Shown piece after piece: positions 1-6,916 of a stretch of DNA of 41,613 bases. A program made the translations under genes and the position numbers. Positions within the stretch are counted from its first letter, which is position 1, and the number at the start of each line of letters is the position of its first letter. Source of the stretch: Acidimicrobiales bacterium (lineage in GTDB: Bacteria; Actinomycetota; Acidimicrobiia; Acidimicrobiales; RAAP-2); NCBI GenBank assembly GCA_017883135.1, contig JADGOE010000022.1, forward strand, positions 1-41,613. Direction: 5' to 3'. Under the pieces are notes generated by a model. It was not told the DNA's origin. It was given only the letters and a program-made list of their open reading frames with translations, and did no database searches.

Positions 1-56
1 CGGACCCGGTTGATGCGGTCGTAGGACACTGCCTTGTACTCGATCTTGTCTGGCAT
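1..56 (-). CDS. 5' end of an unidentified gene running off the left edge
   Basis: Reading leftward from ATG at 56-54, about 18 residues are visible (MPDKIEYKAVSYDRINRV...) with no stop before the window edge. A good Shine-Dalgarno sequence (AGGGAG on the minus strand, about 6 bases upstream) supports the start. Too little is present to assign a family. It lies just downstream of the transposase on the same strand and probably belongs to the same foreign segment. Confidence 0.45.
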   Translation of the reverse strand, partial: MPDKIEYKAVSYDRINRV

Positions 57-150
57 GCTCACTCCCTGGCTGGGCGACGCCTCTACGCTACGCGCTGTGC
101 AACTGCCACGATGATCCTTTCGCCGCCGAGATCCCGATACTAAGCGACGA

Positions 151-996
151 TCAGTCCAACAGCCCGGCGATCTCCCACACTGACCACACGTGCTCGGCGA
201 CCCCAGCAGCCATTACCGGGGTCGTGGGTCGCCCGAACTGCTTGGTCAGCGTCTGGTGCGGCCGGGCGAAGTTGTAGTGCATGTAGTGGAGATTCACCGC
301 ATGGGCGTGGTTCTCAATCTTCTTTGAGAAGCCATTCGTGAGTCGGGTGGATCGCCGCATCCCCATCCGCATGGTCATGTTCTGCCGCTCCACGTAGCCG
401 GTGGAAACGTGAGCGGGATCGGGGTCCCCGGTGATGACGTTCACCTTGATGCCCGTGCAAACCGCTGGGGAGTAGCGGGTTTCGACCTGGGTGCTCTCGT
501 AGGACTTTATGAGTTGCGCGTAATCCGTGCGGTCAGCACCGAAGAGGGGTTCGATGACCTTCAGGTAGGAGGCCAGCCCGTCGGTGGTGATCTGGATTCG
601 CCCCGGCTGCAGTCGAGACCGCAGGTCCGTGAGGAAGGTGTAGCAGTCCCGACTGTCCCGCTTCCCTATTAGCCAGGAGGGGACCAGCTTCGTGTCGGCG
701 TCGATGGCCGTCCACGTCCACACGTCGCCGTATCCAAACTCGTCCTCGTACTTGACCGGCACGTTCTTGGCCTTGGCGTAGCAGAATGACCAGATTTCAT
801 CGCACTCGACCCGCTTGATTGGCAGGTTCCGCAGGGTCCGGTCCTGGTGGTCGGAGCAGACTTCACCGAGATCGGCCAGAAGCTTGACGATGGTGTTCTT
901 CGCCACGCCGGTCACCCGCACGGTTGCCCGGATGCTCATGCCCTCAACGAGACATGCGATCACCTGGCCCCGCCTTTCGGTCGAGAGCCTGTTCAT
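151..996 (-). CDS. IS1-like DDE transposase
   Basis: The product is about 281 aa and resembles single-ORF IS1-type transposases. An N-terminal helix-turn-helix (RATVRVTGVAKNTIVKLL) is followed by a DDE catalytic core: first Asp in VECDEIWSF, second in ITTDGLASY, and a C-terminal Glu in the region YVERQNMTMR. The NFARPHQTL motif near the C-terminus is typical of these enzymes. An in-frame TTG at 1017 would add seven residues, but the ATG at 996 has a purine-rich AGGA about ten bases upstream, so I prefer it. I could not find convincing terminal inverted repeats, so the limits of the insertion sequence are unknown. The frame is intact, so the enzyme may be functional. Family call is by motif only. 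Confidence 0.75.
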   Translation of the reverse strand: MNRLSTERRGQVIACLVEGMSIRATVRVTGVAKNTIVKLLADLGEVCSDHQDRTLRNLPIKRVECDEIWSFCYAKAKNVPVKYEDEFGYGDVWTWTAIDADTKLVPSWLIGKRDSRDCYTFLTDLRSRLQPGRIQITTDGLASYLKVIEPLFGADRTDYAQLIKSYESTQVETRYSPAVCTGIKVNVITGDPDPAHVSTGYVERQNMTMRMGMRRSTRLTNGFSKKIENHAHAVNLHYMHYNFARPHQTLTKQFGRPTTPVMAAGVAEHVWSVWEIAGLLD

Positions 997-1020
997 CGGA
1001 CGTAGATCCTGGTACAATGC

Positions 1021-1049
1021 ATGGTGGAGACGACGGGAATCGAACGCAC
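1021..1049 (-). other. tRNA/tmRNA 3'-end-like remnant
   Basis: The minus strand reads GTTCGATTCCCGTC followed by GTCTCCACCA, the usual T-loop, T-stem and acceptor-CCA end of a tRNA or tmRNA. The 5' side of the T-stem is mismatched, and no D arm or anticodon arm can be folded in the preceding 90 bases, so this is not a complete gene. Such 3'-end fragments are commonly left by integrases that use tRNA or tmRNA genes as attachment sites. It lies directly beside the transposase start. Attachment-site remnant is an inference. Confidence 0.4.
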
Positions 1050-1098
1050 TTGGATCGCCCTCGCAAAGGTGCCTGGTGCCATTTCCTCGTCCCCGCTG

Positions 1099-1134
1099 AG
1101 AAGCCTCCGGTTACCGCCGGGGGCTTCTTGTTTT
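1099..1134 (+). terminator. rho-independent terminator, plus-strand polarity
   Basis: A 12-bp stem (1099-1110 pairing with 1117-1128, one G-T wobble) with a six-base loop TTACCG is followed by TGTTTT. This is a strong intrinsic terminator for rightward transcription, yet no plus-strand gene ends upstream of it. It may shield the next gene (1233) from read-through, or be left from a lost gene. Confidence 0.75.
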
Positions 1135-1182
1135 ATGGTTCCCACCATACCACATGGGCAATAGGCGTGTCAAGTTTATGGG

Positions 1183-1211
1183 TTGCGTCACCATAGGGCC
1201 GGTGGTATTGT
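1183..1211 (+). promoter_or_regulatory. putative sigma-A-type promoter
   Basis: TTGCGT at 1183-1188 and TATTGT at 1206-1211 are separated by exactly 17 bases. They sit just upstream of an AGGAGG ribosome binding site (1219-1224) and the ATG at 1233. The resulting leader would be short. Both hexamers are imperfect, so confidence is moderate. Confidence 0.4.
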
Positions 1212-1232
1212 GGTCCACAGGAGGCGAACAAC

Positions 1233-2051
1233 ATGAGTGATATTCAGGCAACCAGCTCCACTCGGAAGCGGAGCCCAAGCTATCCAGCGGTAGACCTCGA
1301 AGAGGCGATCAAGCGGGCGAAGCAACTCTGGCAGAAGCAGCACGACTATCCGACTCCCCTGACAACCGCCTTCGGAGTGTGGGGATATGAATCGACCGCG
1401 GGGAACGCCAACCTTGTCGTGGCCGCGCTGAGGAAGTTTGGCCTGGTCGAGTACGAAGGTTCCGGTCAAGCCCGGAAGGTCAAAGTGACGCCCTTGGCGA
1501 TTCAGATCCTCAGCCATCCTGATCCCGCCAAGCGAGCGGAAGCCGTCAGGGAATCGGCACTGATGCCGACCATTCATCAGGACCTTTGGAATCGGTTCGG
1601 AGCCAAGCTTCCGACCGACGATCACCTTCGGTGGGAGCTTGAACAGGAGCGAGGATTCAGCAGAAGCGGAGCGGCCGATTTTATCCCCGAGTACCGGAGA
1701 ACACTGTCCTTCGCTGGGCTCACCCACGGTGATACGGTGGCATCACAAGCCAAGTTGGACGAGACGGAGGATGGCACCGATGAGAACCCGCCAAATCCCA
1801 GTACCCCAAAGGACTTGGCTCGGGTCTACAAGGACCCCAGCCATACGCCCAAGGATCCCGCGTTGACGACAATCCCAGTTCTACTTCCGGGTGGCGACAA
1901 GGTGACCATTGAAGGACGATTCCCGATCACCGAGGCTGACTGGAAGCAGATGATGGCTGTGCTCGACGCTATGAAACTCGGGATGGTGAAGGAAAAGGAA
2001 GAAGTCCCAGATAGATTCCGGCCTGATGAAGGCCCACTGCAACTGCCCTAG
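1233..2051 (+). CDS. hypothetical protein, possible winged-helix N-terminus
   Basis: A 272-aa soluble protein with no signal peptide or membrane segment. The first 100 residues are helical and include a segment reading NANLVVAALRKFGLVEYEG followed by basic strands, which suggests a winged-helix fold. A Pro/Asp/Glu-rich linker follows at about 175-205, then a short C-terminal domain (IPVLLPGGDKVTIEG and TEADWKQMMAVLDAMK). The start has a perfect AGGAGG at good spacing and a candidate promoter. Its stop codon shares the palindrome CTAG with the stop of the converging gene at 2048-2233. DNA-binding is only a guess. It lies in the foreign segment with a transposase, so it may be cargo of a mobile element. 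I do not recognise the family. Confidence 0.7.
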   Translation: MSDIQATSSTRKRSPSYPAVDLEEAIKRAKQLWQKQHDYPTPLTTAFGVWGYESTAGNANLVVAALRKFGLVEYEGSGQARKVKVTPLAIQILSHPDPAKRAEAVRESALMPTIHQDLWNRFGAKLPTDDHLRWELEQERGFSRSGAADFIPEYRRTLSFAGLTHGDTVASQAKLDETEDGTDENPPNPSTPKDLARVYKDPSHTPKDPALTTIPVLLPGGDKVTIEGRFPITEADWKQMMAVLDAMKLGMVKEKEEVPDRFRPDEGPLQLP

Positions 2052-2233
2052 TCCCCGGTCGCCTCCCGCACGATCCTGGCGGCTGCCTGGTTGGCGTCCT
2101 GGTGACCGGTGAACGGGTTTCGGACCTTGGGCGGGTGGTAGTCGACCGGCTCAACCTCATGCCGCAAGCCTTCGATTGAATCCTCAACGCAAGGCCGGCC
2201 GCAGATGAGACACGCAACAGGATCACTGGCCAT
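2048..2233 (-). CDS. small CxxC protein of unknown function
   Basis: A 61-aa protein beginning MASDPVACLICGRPCVED and ending with an ANQAAARIVREATGD helix. The CLICGRPC motif suggests a small metal-binding knuckle, although only one cysteine cluster is present. A longer in-frame extension to 2317 exists. I chose the ATG at 2233 because TACCCT lies seven bases upstream, the spacing seen at other leaderless genes here. The gene converges on the 272-aa gene and the two stops overlap. It is divergent from the small gene at 2304. Confidence 0.5.
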   Translation of the reverse strand: MASDPVACLICGRPCVEDSIEGLRHEVEPVDYHPPKVRNPFTGHQDANQAAARIVREATGD

Positions 2234-2240
2234 GGGTCCC

Positions 2241-2246
2241 AGGGTA
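2241..2246 (-). promoter_or_regulatory. leaderless -10 element (TACCCT-N7-ATG)
   Basis: On the minus strand TACCCT precedes the ATG at 2233 by seven bases, which would place the transcription start at or next to the A of the start codon. No Shine-Dalgarno sequence is needed or seen. Confidence 0.4.
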
Positions 2247-2291
2247 GACCGTCCCAACTGCTGAGCATCGGCGAGACCGCGCACGTAGCCG

Positions 2292-2297
2292 TAAGCT
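2292..2297 (+). promoter_or_regulatory. leaderless -10 element (TAAGCT-N6-ATG)
   Basis: TAAGCT ends six bases before the ATG at 2304. This matches the TANNNT spacing of leaderless actinobacterial genes. There is no ribosome binding site upstream of that ATG. Confidence 0.45.
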
Positions 2298-2303
2298 GGC
2301 CGA

Positions 2304-2510
2304 ATGACAGCACACAACGTCGAACTCCTGATCGCTCATCCCCTCAACGTCGGAAATGTCGATGTGGAGTTCGAGGTCAGAACCGGAAAGAAGCTGCTCG
2401 GCCGAGTACAGGTGAGCAAGGGCGGAATCGATTGGACGCCTGTGAACGGTCGCAAGCCTCGCAAGGCAAGCTGGGAAGAGTTCTCGGATTGGATGATGTC
2501 GGACGGCTAG
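2304..2510 (+). CDS. small conserved-looking hypothetical protein
   Basis: A 68-aa acidic/basic mixed protein (MTAHNVELLIAHPL... ending FSDWMMSDG). Alternating hydrophobic strands (NVDVEFEVRTGKKLLGRVQVSKG) followed by a WEEFSDWM helix suggest a compact beta-alpha fold. It has no signal peptide. The start is supported by a TAAGCT element six bases upstream. It is the last gene of the foreign segment, and 18 bases later begins the stop of the truncated cyclase. Function unknown. Confidence 0.6.
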   Translation: MTAHNVELLIAHPLNVGNVDVEFEVRTGKKLLGRVQVSKGGIDWTPVNGRKPRKASWEEFSDWMMSDG

Positions 2511-2528
2511 GGCTCCTTGGCCTCTGAT

Positions 2529-3908
2529 TCAAACTGACCCACTACCGACGATCCGGCGGGCGAAGTCCACCGCCGCCTCCGGGTTCTCCACGTCGACCAT
2601 CAGGACTGCGAACTCGTCGCCTCCGACCCGGGCAACGGTGTCGCCGGGCCGCACGATCGACCCCAGCAACGCGCCCGCCTTCACCAGCACTGTGTCACCG
2701 ACGTGATGGCCGAGGGTGTCGTTGACCGTCTTGAACCCGTCGAGGTCACCGAAGCACAGCGCCACCGACCTGCCGGATCGGGCGATGGAGGCCAGGGCGT
2801 GGTCCAACCGGTCGTTCAGGAGTGCACGGTTGGCCAGACCGGTCAGTTCGTCGTGGAAGGCCAGGTACCGCAGATCGGCCTCGAGCTCGTCCCGCTCGAG
2901 GTGGGATGCCTCCAGTGCCCGGACATGTTCCTCGATCTCGTGGGACTGACCGCTGATCCGATCGATCAGCCACGTGATCCGGACATAGATCACTGCGGAC
3001 ACGGCGATGCCGAGGCCTGCCAACACCGGAAGATTGACCGGTACGCCGAAGAAGCTGCTGGCGGCCAATATCACCAACGGGATGAACCCGGCAAGTGCCA
3101 CGATGGGAATCCGACGCCGACTGGCTGTTTCTCGGCGATCGTCGAGCACCTCTACCGGGTCGGATCCGCGGACACCGCCGGCCATCGACGGATGGAGTGC
3201 CGCCGCGCCGATCAGCACGTACTCAAGGAGGTACAGGCCGTCGGTGGGGTCGCCGGTGGCGTAGCTGTTGTGGAGTATCGAGAGGTCGAAGGTGAAGTCG
3301 GCCAGAAACATGAGGATCATGGCCGTGGCCAACAACGTGTGGAACGGGCGCCTCGCCACCCCGAACAACAGCGCGCGGAAGAGGATGAAGACCAGGGCGA
3401 TGTCCATGATCGGATAGGCCAGGTTGACCAGCATCCCGAGGGTGCTCAGCGATGCATCCTGAACGTACGAGTGCATCAAGAAGTGCCAGAGGATGGCCAA
3501 GGCACCCATCGAGACGATCGCGGCATCGGCATTGTCCTCCCGCCGGATGGAACGGTTCGGATCGCGGGTGAGCCTCAGCACTCCTGCAAAGAGAAATGGA
3601 TAGCCGGCCAGGTACAGTACGTCTGCGAACGAGGGGGACGGTGCATCGGTGTGGAGGACGAGGTTGTAGTAGGTGAGCGCATCGTCACCCAGGGTGAAGC
3701 AGGCTCCTGCCAGTGCAATGAGGTACCAGCTGAGGCGGTCCTTGGGTCGGTGCAGGTGGATGCCGACCAGAATGCACACGACCGATGCCGTCCCGAGGGT
3801 CGAGAACACGGCGTCCTGGGTGGTCGCGTTCGGAAGCACGAAATAGCCGGCGACCGCGCTGATACCCCCTATGAGGGCGTACTTCCACGCGTTCGATCTG
3901 AGTTTCAC
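2529..3908 (-). CDS. truncated multi-pass membrane diguanylate cyclase (GGDEF)
   Basis: The protein is 459 aa. Its N-terminal 300 residues contain about nine hydrophobic segments forming a membrane sensor module. A short coiled-coil linker (EEHVRALEASHLERDELEADLRYLAFHDELTG, about 345-375) leads into a GGDEF domain. The active-site loop reads RVGGDEF, and an RxxD inhibitory site (RPGD) lies five residues before it. The domain stops about 34 residues after GGDEF. The usual last 80 residues are missing, and the final residues (VGSGSV) look unrelated to the family, so the gene was cut where the foreign segment begins near 2545. The GTG at 3908 is chosen for its AAGGTGA ribosome binding site. Catalysis is doubtful, and the sensor part could still be made. 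Confidence 0.85.
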   Translation of the reverse strand: MKLRSNAWKYALIGGISAVAGYFVLPNATTQDAVFSTLGTASVVCILVGIHLHRPKDRLSWYLIALAGACFTLGDDALTYYNLVLHTDAPSPSFADVLYLAGYPFLFAGVLRLTRDPNRSIRREDNADAAIVSMGALAILWHFLMHSYVQDASLSTLGMLVNLAYPIMDIALVFILFRALLFGVARRPFHTLLATAMILMFLADFTFDLSILHNSYATGDPTDGLYLLEYVLIGAAALHPSMAGGVRGSDPVEVLDDRRETASRRRIPIVALAGFIPLVILAASSFFGVPVNLPVLAGLGIAVSAVIYVRITWLIDRISGQSHEIEEHVRALEASHLERDELEADLRYLAFHDELTGLANRALLNDRLDHALASIARSGRSVALCFGDLDGFKTVNDTLGHHVGDTVLVKAGALLGSIVRPGDTVARVGGDEFAVLMVDVENPEAAVDFARRIVGSGSV

Positions 3909-4060
3909 ATGGTCACCTTGGTTCTGCCTGCCATGGGTATCGGCTGAATCCGTCGTTTGGTTGAATGCACGTGGCCCGATGGCGCCGGTCCCCACGGATG
4001 GGCCGGACGCTCGGGTCCCGAAATTGCACCACCGCAAGGGCGTCGGCAGACGTGGCCCGC

Positions 4061-4066
4061 TACGGT
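4061..4066 (+). promoter_or_regulatory. leaderless -10 element (TACGGT)
   Basis: TACGGT lies six bases before an in-frame TTG (4073) that is directly followed by ATG (4076). The spacing matches other leaderless starts in the window. Either codon could initiate. Confidence 0.4.
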
Positions 4067-4075
4067 GTGCTCTTG

Positions 4076-4897
4076 ATGCCGACCATCCTTGACAAACAGG
4101 CCACCGTCGATCTCTTGCGCCACGAGTTCGCGACCATTGCCGAGCTGTGCTCGAGGATGACCGACGACCAGTGGGACGTCCAGACCTGCCTGCCGGGATG
4201 GACGGCGAGGGACGTCGTGAGCCACATCATCGGGGCTGAGTCCATGCTGTGCGGCACCGAGGCTCCGAGCGTGGACGTCTCCCATCTCACCCACATGCGG
4301 AACCCCATCGCCGAGGCCAACGAGATCTGGGTCGAGTCGATGCGCCCGCTGAGCGGTCGGGAGATGTCGGAGCGCTTCGAGGAGGTCACCACCCGGCGCA
4401 TGGCCGCGCTCGAGGCCATGACCCAGGCCGATTTGGATGCCCCTTCGTGGACCCCGGCGGGCCCCGACGAGACCTACGGCCGGTTCATGAGGATCCGTCA
4501 CTACGACTGCTACATGCACGAGCACGACATGCGCTTCGCACTCGGCATCGAGCCCCGTCCAGACGTGGAGGACCTCCGGTCCGCCCTGGACGAGGTGGCG
4601 ACCGGCCTCGGCTACATCGTGGGGCGGCGGGCGGGCATGCCCGACGGGTCCCGGGTGCGCATCGACCTGACCGGTCCGGTATCGGTCGGGTATTCGATCC
4701 GGGTCGACGGCCGGGCCGCGGTGGTCCCGTCTTTCGACGCACCACCGACTGTCGGTGTCGAGATGCCGGCCATGCTGTTCCTGCGCCTCACCGGTGGACG
4801 CCACGACGACGGAGCTCGTCCGACCGAGGAGATCCTCTGCACGGGGGATCGGGCGTTGGGCACGCAGCTGGTTGACAATCTGGCGTTCACCATCTGA
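4076..4897 (+). CDS. maleylpyruvate isomerase-family (DinB-like, mycothiol-type) protein
   Basis: A 273-aa protein of the TIGR03083 / mycothiol-dependent maleylpyruvate isomerase N-terminal family. It begins with the DinB-like helical bundle. The motif LPGWTARDVVSHI supplies the first metal-ligand histidine and the YMHEHDMR motif supplies the H-x-x-x-D/H pair, so a bound divalent metal is likely. The C-terminal 90 residues form a sterol-carrier-like beta domain ending in TGDRALGTQLVDNLAF. These proteins typically carry out mycothiol-dependent isomerisation or conjugation in actinobacteria, but the substrate cannot be read from sequence. The start is at ATG 4076, or TTG 4073 if leaderless. The gene is divergent from the truncated cyclase, with 167 bases between their starts. 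Confidence 0.8.
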   Translation: MPTILDKQATVDLLRHEFATIAELCSRMTDDQWDVQTCLPGWTARDVVSHIIGAESMLCGTEAPSVDVSHLTHMRNPIAEANEIWVESMRPLSGREMSERFEEVTTRRMAALEAMTQADLDAPSWTPAGPDETYGRFMRIRHYDCYMHEHDMRFALGIEPRPDVEDLRSALDEVATGLGYIVGRRAGMPDGSRVRIDLTGPVSVGYSIRVDGRAAVVPSFDAPPTVGVEMPAMLFLRLTGGRHDDGARPTEEILCTGDRALGTQLVDNLAFTI

Positions 4898-4963
4898 ATC
4901 CACCGCCAGCGCATCGGTCCGGACCCCGACTCGCCGAGGCCCACGCACCTGACCGGCACACTC

Positions 4964-5449
4964 TCAGGGGGATGGTGCACCGGGATCGGCCAGGGCGGCC
5001 AGCTGGGGGCCCGCGAGCCGGTAGCCGCTCCACTCGTCCATGGGCACAGCGCCCAGCAATCGGTAGAAGCGCAGTGCCGGTTCGTTCCAATTCAGCACGG
5101 ACCAGTCGATGCGGGTGTGGCCCGACTGGTGGGCGATCGTCGCCAGCGCGGTGAAGAGTGCCCGGCCGACCCCCTGGCCGCGCACCTCGGGACGGACATA
5201 GAGGTCCTCGAGGTAGATGCCATGGCGGCCGGTCCACGTCGAGAAGTTGAGGAACCAGATCGCCATGCCCACGAGGCGATCATCCTCCTCGGCCACATGG
5301 GCGAACACGGTCGGCGATCGGCCGAAGAGAGCACGTGTCAACAGGTCACCGTCGATCTCGACCGAGTCCGGCGATCGCTCGTACTCGGCCAGGTCGTGGA
5401 TCATCTGTATGAGGTCGTCCACGTCGCCGATGGCTGCGCTGCGAATCAT
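4964..5449 (-). CDS. GNAT-family N-acetyltransferase
   Basis: A 161-aa single-domain GNAT protein. The acetyl-CoA pyrophosphate loop is RGQGVG at residues 90-95, after the beta-4 strand IYLEDLYVRPEV. The C-terminal NEPALRFYRLLGA motif is the conserved alpha-4/beta-6 segment. The order and spacing, including LAEYERSPD near residue 20, resemble diamine/spermidine acetyltransferases (SSAT type), so a polyamine or small amine is a reasonable substrate guess. A TAGCCT element six bases upstream of the ATG on the minus strand indicates a leaderless transcript. It is followed on the same strand by no close partner. Confidence 0.85.
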   Translation of the reverse strand: MIRSAAIGDVDDLIQMIHDLAEYERSPDSVEIDGDLLTRALFGRSPTVFAHVAEEDDRLVGMAIWFLNFSTWTGRHGIYLEDLYVRPEVRGQGVGRALFTALATIAHQSGHTRIDWSVLNWNEPALRFYRLLGAVPMDEWSGYRLAGPQLAALADPGAPSP

Positions 5450-5455
5450 GTGCCC

Positions 5456-5461
5456 AGGCTA
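5456..5461 (-). promoter_or_regulatory. leaderless -10 element (TAGCCT-N6-ATG)
   Basis: TAGCCT on the minus strand ends six bases before the acetyltransferase ATG (5449). No ribosome binding site is seen. Confidence 0.45.
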
Positions 5462-5541
5462 GTGAAGGCCGAAGCCGGGTATGGTCCCGCGCAGCCGCTG
5501 GCGGGCCCGACCAGCGGGGCCGATGGGCTCGGTGCCAGCCG

Positions 5542-6510
5542 TCACGGAATCAGGAGCACCCGACCGAACGCCTGCCTGCTCTCGATGTAGGCGTGGGCCT
5601 CACCGGCCTCCTCGAGAGGGAACCGTCGGTCGATGACCACGCGGAGCATGCCGGAGGCGACGTCGGCGAGGTGCCCGGCGATCATCGCGTGAGGCCGTGG
5701 GCTCAAGAAGAGCTCGGCTCCGAGGAAGTAGCCGACCAGGGTCTGGTTGTTGGCCCGCATCGACGAGATGTCCAACTTCGTGGTGAACTCCCGCCCGGCG
5801 TCGCCGAAGGTCATGCATCGGCCTCGATAGGCGAGGCAGTGCAGGCTCTTCTGCAGCGTCGACCCACCGATGGAGTCCACGATGACGTCCGCACCGTTGC
5901 CCTCGGTCCGTCTGCGGACTTCATCGACGAAGTCGGTCGACGTGTAGTCGATCCCGTGATCGAGTCCGAGTTCGCCCAGGCGCTCGAGCCGCGAGGGACT
6001 GGAGGCGGTGGCCAGCACCCGGGCGCCCGCTCGTTTGGCCAGCTGGATGGCAGCGATTCCGACTCCACTGGCGCCGGCATGGATGAGGGCGGTCTCGCCA
6101 GGCTGGAGGCGCCCGAATTCGAACAGGCAGTCATCGGCAGTTCCGAACGGCACCGGTACGCACGTCGCCTCTTCGGTGCTCAGCCCCGCTGGGATGGCCC
6201 AGCAGAACGCCTCGCCCACGGCTCGGAGCTCGGCGTGGGATCCGTCGACGCCCACGGTGACCACCCGATCGCCCACGGCGAAGCCGGTGGTGCTGTCGCC
6301 GACGGACACCACCGTGCCCGCGCACTGGTAGCCCACGATGTGCGGCGTGTGCGACAGCTCGCCCCCCAGACGGTTGAGCGTGTCGCCTCCTTCGATGCTG
6401 ACTGCTTCGACCTGCACCAGCACCTCACCGGCGCCTGGCACCGGGTCTGGCACCTCCTCGTAGCGGAAGACGTCAGGACCGCCTGTTTCGTAGTAGACCG
6501 CTGCCTTCAC
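5542..6510 (-). CDS. zinc-independent quinone oxidoreductase (MDR superfamily)
   Basis: A 322-aa medium-chain dehydrogenase/reductase of the NADPH:quinone reductase branch. The N-terminal GroES-like domain opens with the typical VKAAVYYETGGPDVFRYEEV sequence. It lacks the cysteine cluster of the structural-zinc alcohol dehydrogenases. The Rossmann domain carries AGASGVG at about 145-151. I chose the GTG at 6510 because GGGAGGAA lies just upstream; a longer frame to 6600 has no such support. It probably reduces quinones or alpha,beta-unsaturated carbonyls with NADPH in the cytoplasm. Confidence 0.85.
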   Translation of the reverse strand: MKAAVYYETGGPDVFRYEEVPDPVPGAGEVLVQVEAVSIEGGDTLNRLGGELSHTPHIVGYQCAGTVVSVGDSTTGFAVGDRVVTVGVDGSHAELRAVGEAFCWAIPAGLSTEEATCVPVPFGTADDCLFEFGRLQPGETALIHAGASGVGIAAIQLAKRAGARVLATASSPSRLERLGELGLDHGIDYTSTDFVDEVRRRTEGNGADVIVDSIGGSTLQKSLHCLAYRGRCMTFGDAGREFTTKLDISSMRANNQTLVGYFLGAELFLSPRPHAMIAGHLADVASGMLRVVIDRRFPLEEAGEAHAYIESRQAFGRVLLIP

Positions 6511-6916
6511 CGGTTCCTCCCTGGTGGCTCGATGGGGACACCACCCTAGGCAGAACGTCGCCGGGTGTGTGCCCGACCAGGGATGTCGGACCGGGGCCAC
6601 GGGAGGCGGACCGCGCCAGGATGCCGGGCGCCGACGGCCTCGGACCGCGCGTTCGGACCGGGTGGAACGCGCGGTCGATCATGGTTGGATGGGAGCTGCG
6701 GGAACCGGTCCGGCGGGCGACAGGCGGACTCGGAGATCGCCGAATCGGGATGGCAGGCGGGCGGTGCCGGCACCTGTTGGCATCACCGATGCATCCCTGC
6801 GGTCGGCGGGGTGGTCTCCGGGCAGCCTGGTCGTCCGGCCGCCATGGGAGGGACCTCGCCCGATGGTAGCCGGCGGGTGATCTCAAGGGCACGACCGTTC
6901 GTGCCGATACCCGATC
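6511..6916. other. 406-bp intergenic region between divergent genes
   Basis: The interval separates the leftward quinone oxidoreductase from the rightward GGDEF-EAL gene. Open frames exist on both strands but are Arg/Pro/Gly-rich and look like high-GC shadows. I see no RNA gene or strong hairpin. Promoters for both flanking genes must lie here but cannot be placed with confidence. Confidence 0.5.

Noticed and set aside
1022-1110. A complete tRNA gene on the minus strand
   Set aside because: Only the T-loop and acceptor end fit. An acceptor stem can be partly matched, but no anticodon or D stem folds, and one T-stem pair is mismatched.
2703-3947. A 414-codon plus-strand open frame
   Set aside because: It is antisense to the membrane diguanylate cyclase and is rich in His, Gln, Asp and Gly without domains.
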